Shown here piece after piece: positions 62,177-64,000 of a stretch of 64,000 nucleotides of DNA (positions are counted from its first letter, which is position 1; each line of letters opens with the position of its first letter). A program made the position numbers and the translations under genes. Source of the DNA: Opitutaceae bacterium (GTDB lineage Bacteria > Verrucomicrobiota > Verrucomicrobiia > Opitutales > Opitutaceae). The stretch lies in contig JANJTQ010000009.1 of the NCBI GenBank assembly GCA_024711005.1, forward strand, positions 1 through 64,000. Direction: 5' to 3'. A model generated the notes under the pieces. That model did not search any database and was not told the origin of the DNA. It was given only the letters and a program-made list of their open reading frames with translations.

Positions 62177-63940
62177 ATGCTCACCGACTTCATCTCCAAT
62201 TTGCAGCGCAAGCCGGTGCCCGCATGCACGATTGCGATCTATGTCGTGTGCACCGCCTTGATGGCGTGGGTCAGACTTGGCCCGACGGCCGACAGCATCG
62301 GAACCATCGGATACGGACTGCCTTTGCTGATCTGCCTTTGGTACCCCCAGAGGCGTTTGCTTTGGAGCCTGGTCGTCACGTTCGCGGCGATAGCGGCCTT
62401 CAACATCTTCATCACCCCTCCCCAATGGGCCCTCGGACAGCAGTTCCAAATATGGAACATGCAAATGATCAATATGCTGGTCACGGGCTTGGCCGTGCAC
62501 CTGGTGATTGTTTTGATGACCAAGCTTCGGACCCAGAAAGCGGAACTCGAGGCATCCAATCAGGAACTCCTTGCCCACGAGGAGGAGATTTCCCGGCAGA
62601 ATGAGGAGTTGCAGAGCCAGTCCGAGGAGCTCGCCCAGCAAAACGAGGAAATCCAGCAACAGGCCGAGGAACTACAGACGCAGACGGAGGAATTGCACGC
62701 GGCCAACGAGGAATCCAACAAACGCCAGGCGGTTCTGCAGGCGCTGCTCGAGTCCCTTCACTCCAACGATACGCACGATCTGCCCGCACGCGTCTGCCAC
62801 TTGCTGATGTCGCTCCTGGGCGACGCCGCCGAAGCCGCCGTCGTCTTGAAGAAGGACGGCGACGATCTCGTGGTGGTGGCGCAAGCTGGACCGATCGGCC
62901 TGCCAACCGATCGGTGGGCCTACGATCGGTCGTTCGCCGCCGTGGTGATGCAGCATGACCGCACCGCATATGTGCCCGACCTGCGGCTTCGCCCGGACCT
63001 GAAGGGCGCGCAGACAACGGACCGAATGTTTCGCTCGGTGATGGCGACGCCGCTACGGCTCGCCGGAAAACCGGCCGGTGTCGTCAAGGTATATTCCGTT
63101 CACGCGCACGAATGGAGCAAGGAACAGTTTCAAATCGTCGAATGGATGTCGGCCCAATGCTCGCTTCTGATGGATTCGCGCCGGCTTCAATTGGAACTCC
63201 AACGCGTCAACACCAGCCTCGATCACCTCGTGACCGAGCGCACCGCCGAGTTGCAGGAACTGGTCAACGAACTGGAGCACTTCTCCTACACGATCACCCA
63301 CGACCTCCGTGCCCCGCTGCGGGCGATGCATGGCTTCGCCGGCCTGCTCAGCGACGAGTGCAAAACCGTGCTTAACGAACAGAGTCGCGAATACCTCAGC
63401 CGCATCACCACCGCGGCCGGCCGCATGGATCGACTCATCACCGACGCCCTCAGCTACAGCAAGGTCGTGCGTCATAAAATGCCAATGGAGCCCACCGATG
63501 TGGATCGTCTGCTGCGAGGCATGATCGATTCGTATCCCATTTTCCAAGCCCCCAATGCGCACATCGAGATTGTCGAGCCGCTGCCTTGGGTTCTCGGCAA
63601 CGAAGCCGGACTCACCCAGTGTCTTTCCAATCTCCTCGGCAATGCGGTGAAATTCGTGGCTCCCGGACAGGTGCCGGTGATCCGCGTCAAGGGTGAACAG
63701 CTCGGCGACAAAGTGAGGCTCTGGTGCGAGGATAACGGCATCGGCATTCCGAAGGAATTGCAGACGCGCGTCTTCATCATGTTCCAGCGATTGAGCAAAG
63801 ACTACGAGGGAACCGGCATCGGCCTGGCGCTCGTCAAAAAAGTGGTCGAACGCATGGGCGGCGCCGTGGGCGTCGAATCGGAGCCCGGCAAGGGCAGCCG
63901 CTTCTGGATCGACCTTCAGTCCGTCGACTCCTCGTCATGA
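62177..63940 (+). CDS. Membrane sensor histidine kinase with long coiled coil and GAF domain
   Basis: The 587-residue kinase has about four N-terminal membrane helices (about 12-115). An unusually regular Glu/Gln-rich coiled coil of about 70 residues follows (EEISRQNEELQSQSEELAQQ). Next come a GAF domain (about 195-340), a HisKA domain (SYTITHDLRAPLRAMHGF) and a HATPase domain (NLLGNAVKFV; DNGIGIPKEL; GTGIGLALVKK). It overlaps the next response regulator by four bases (ATGA). The kinase core resembles that of the protein at 39226. Confidence 0.9.
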   Translation: MLTDFISNLQRKPVPACTIAIYVVCTALMAWVRLGPTADSIGTIGYGLPLLICLWYPQRRLLWSLVVTFAAIAAFNIFITPPQWALGQQFQIWNMQMINMLVTGLAVHLVIVLMTKLRTQKAELEASNQELLAHEEEISRQNEELQSQSEELAQQNEEIQQQAEELQTQTEELHAANEESNKRQAVLQALLESLHSNDTHDLPARVCHLLMSLLGDAAEAAVVLKKDGDDLVVVAQAGPIGLPTDRWAYDRSFAAVVMQHDRTAYVPDLRLRPDLKGAQTTDRMFRSVMATPLRLAGKPAGVVKVYSVHAHEWSKEQFQIVEWMSAQCSLLMDSRRLQLELQRVNTSLDHLVTERTAELQELVNELEHFSYTITHDLRAPLRAMHGFAGLLSDECKTVLNEQSREYLSRITTAAGRMDRLITDALSYSKVVRHKMPMEPTDVDRLLRGMIDSYPIFQAPNAHIEIVEPLPWVLGNEAGLTQCLSNLLGNAVKFVAPGQVPVIRVKGEQLGDKVRLWCEDNGIGIPKELQTRVFIMFQRLSKDYEGTGIGLALVKKVVERMGGAVGVESEPGKGSRFWIDLQSVDSSS

Positions 63941-64000
63941 GTACCAACCTGCCGCGCGTGCTCTATGTCGAGGATGAGGAAGACGACGTCTTCTTTATGC
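63937..64000 (+). CDS. Response regulator, 5' part only (cut by the window end)
   Basis: The first 21 residues, MSTNLPRVLYVEDEEDDVFF, show the start of a receiver domain with its acidic pair. The gene overlaps the preceding kinase by four bases and is its probable partner. The rest lies beyond the window. Confidence 0.85.
   Translation, partial: MSTNLPRVLYVEDEEDDVFFM

Noticed and set aside
1-64000. CRISPR arrays, prophage, rRNA operons
   Set aside because: I looked for regularly spaced repeats, phage structural genes and rRNA signatures and saw none. The only regular arrays are the short tandem repeats listed.

Overview
The window looks like a chromosomal segment of a high-GC, Gram-negative bacterium, most likely Verrucomicrobiota close to Opitutaceae. 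The assignment is inference. It rests on outer-membrane genes (lpxD, ompH/skp, bamA), a type II secretion-like locus, an SHD1-like domain, very few Shine-Dalgarno sequences, REP-like palindromes and transposase relics. I see no prophage, CRISPR array or rRNA operon.

Layout. (1) 0.1-9.1 kb: a purple-acid-phosphatase-like enzyme, glnD followed by a GAF-domain histidine kinase, metF, a tiny element with perfect inverted repeats around a broken GxxExxY gene, a Dabb protein, a DUF971 protein and hisI. (2) 9.3-16.1 kb: a tightly overlapping five-gene secretion/pilus block (secretin, PilM-PilN-like fusion, GspM/PilO-like, GspC/PilP-like, GspE ATPase) ending in an intrinsic terminator. (3) 16.3-27.7 kb, all minus strand: htrA, prs, lpxD, ompH, bamA, dnaB, rplI, ssb, rpsF, pth and rplY, split into transcription units by terminator hairpins. 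(4) 27.9 kb: tRNA-Asn. (5) 28.2-38.6 kb: a trehalose/glycogen cluster (treY; treZ and glgX) with a cysteine-rich copper-binding-type protein, an unknown protein, topoisomerase IB and a DUF4142 protein. (6) 38.8-40.4 kb: a response regulator overlapping a histidine kinase whose membrane domain resembles the plant/cyanobacterial ethylene-binding domain. (7) 40.4-46.8 kb: a rearranged region holding two inverted transposase-end copies, duplicated gene ends, a 1173-residue envelope protein and an epimerase/uronate-dehydrogenase-like gene. (8) 46.9-61 kb: an AarF kinase, a YihY membrane protein and a run of small envelope/stress proteins (YflT-like, PRC-BON, beta-barrel, AsmA-like, DUF1328, DUF2934, DUF4142, DUF3185) with a sigma-54 activator, a TVP38 protein and a cardiolipin-synthase-like enzyme. 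(9) 61.3-64 kb: CheR-like methyltransferase, histidine kinase and a response regulator cut by the window end.

How it fits together. The minus-strand block couples translation and replication genes to outer-membrane assembly (dnaB overlaps bamA). The trehalose genes and the small stress proteins suggest adaptation to osmotic or desiccation stress. The strongest leads for something new are the ethylene-receptor-like kinase pair, the 277-bp inverted-repeat element around a nuclease-family relic, the duplication scar at 40.4-46.1 kb, and a strong terminator placed directly before a DUF4142 start codon.
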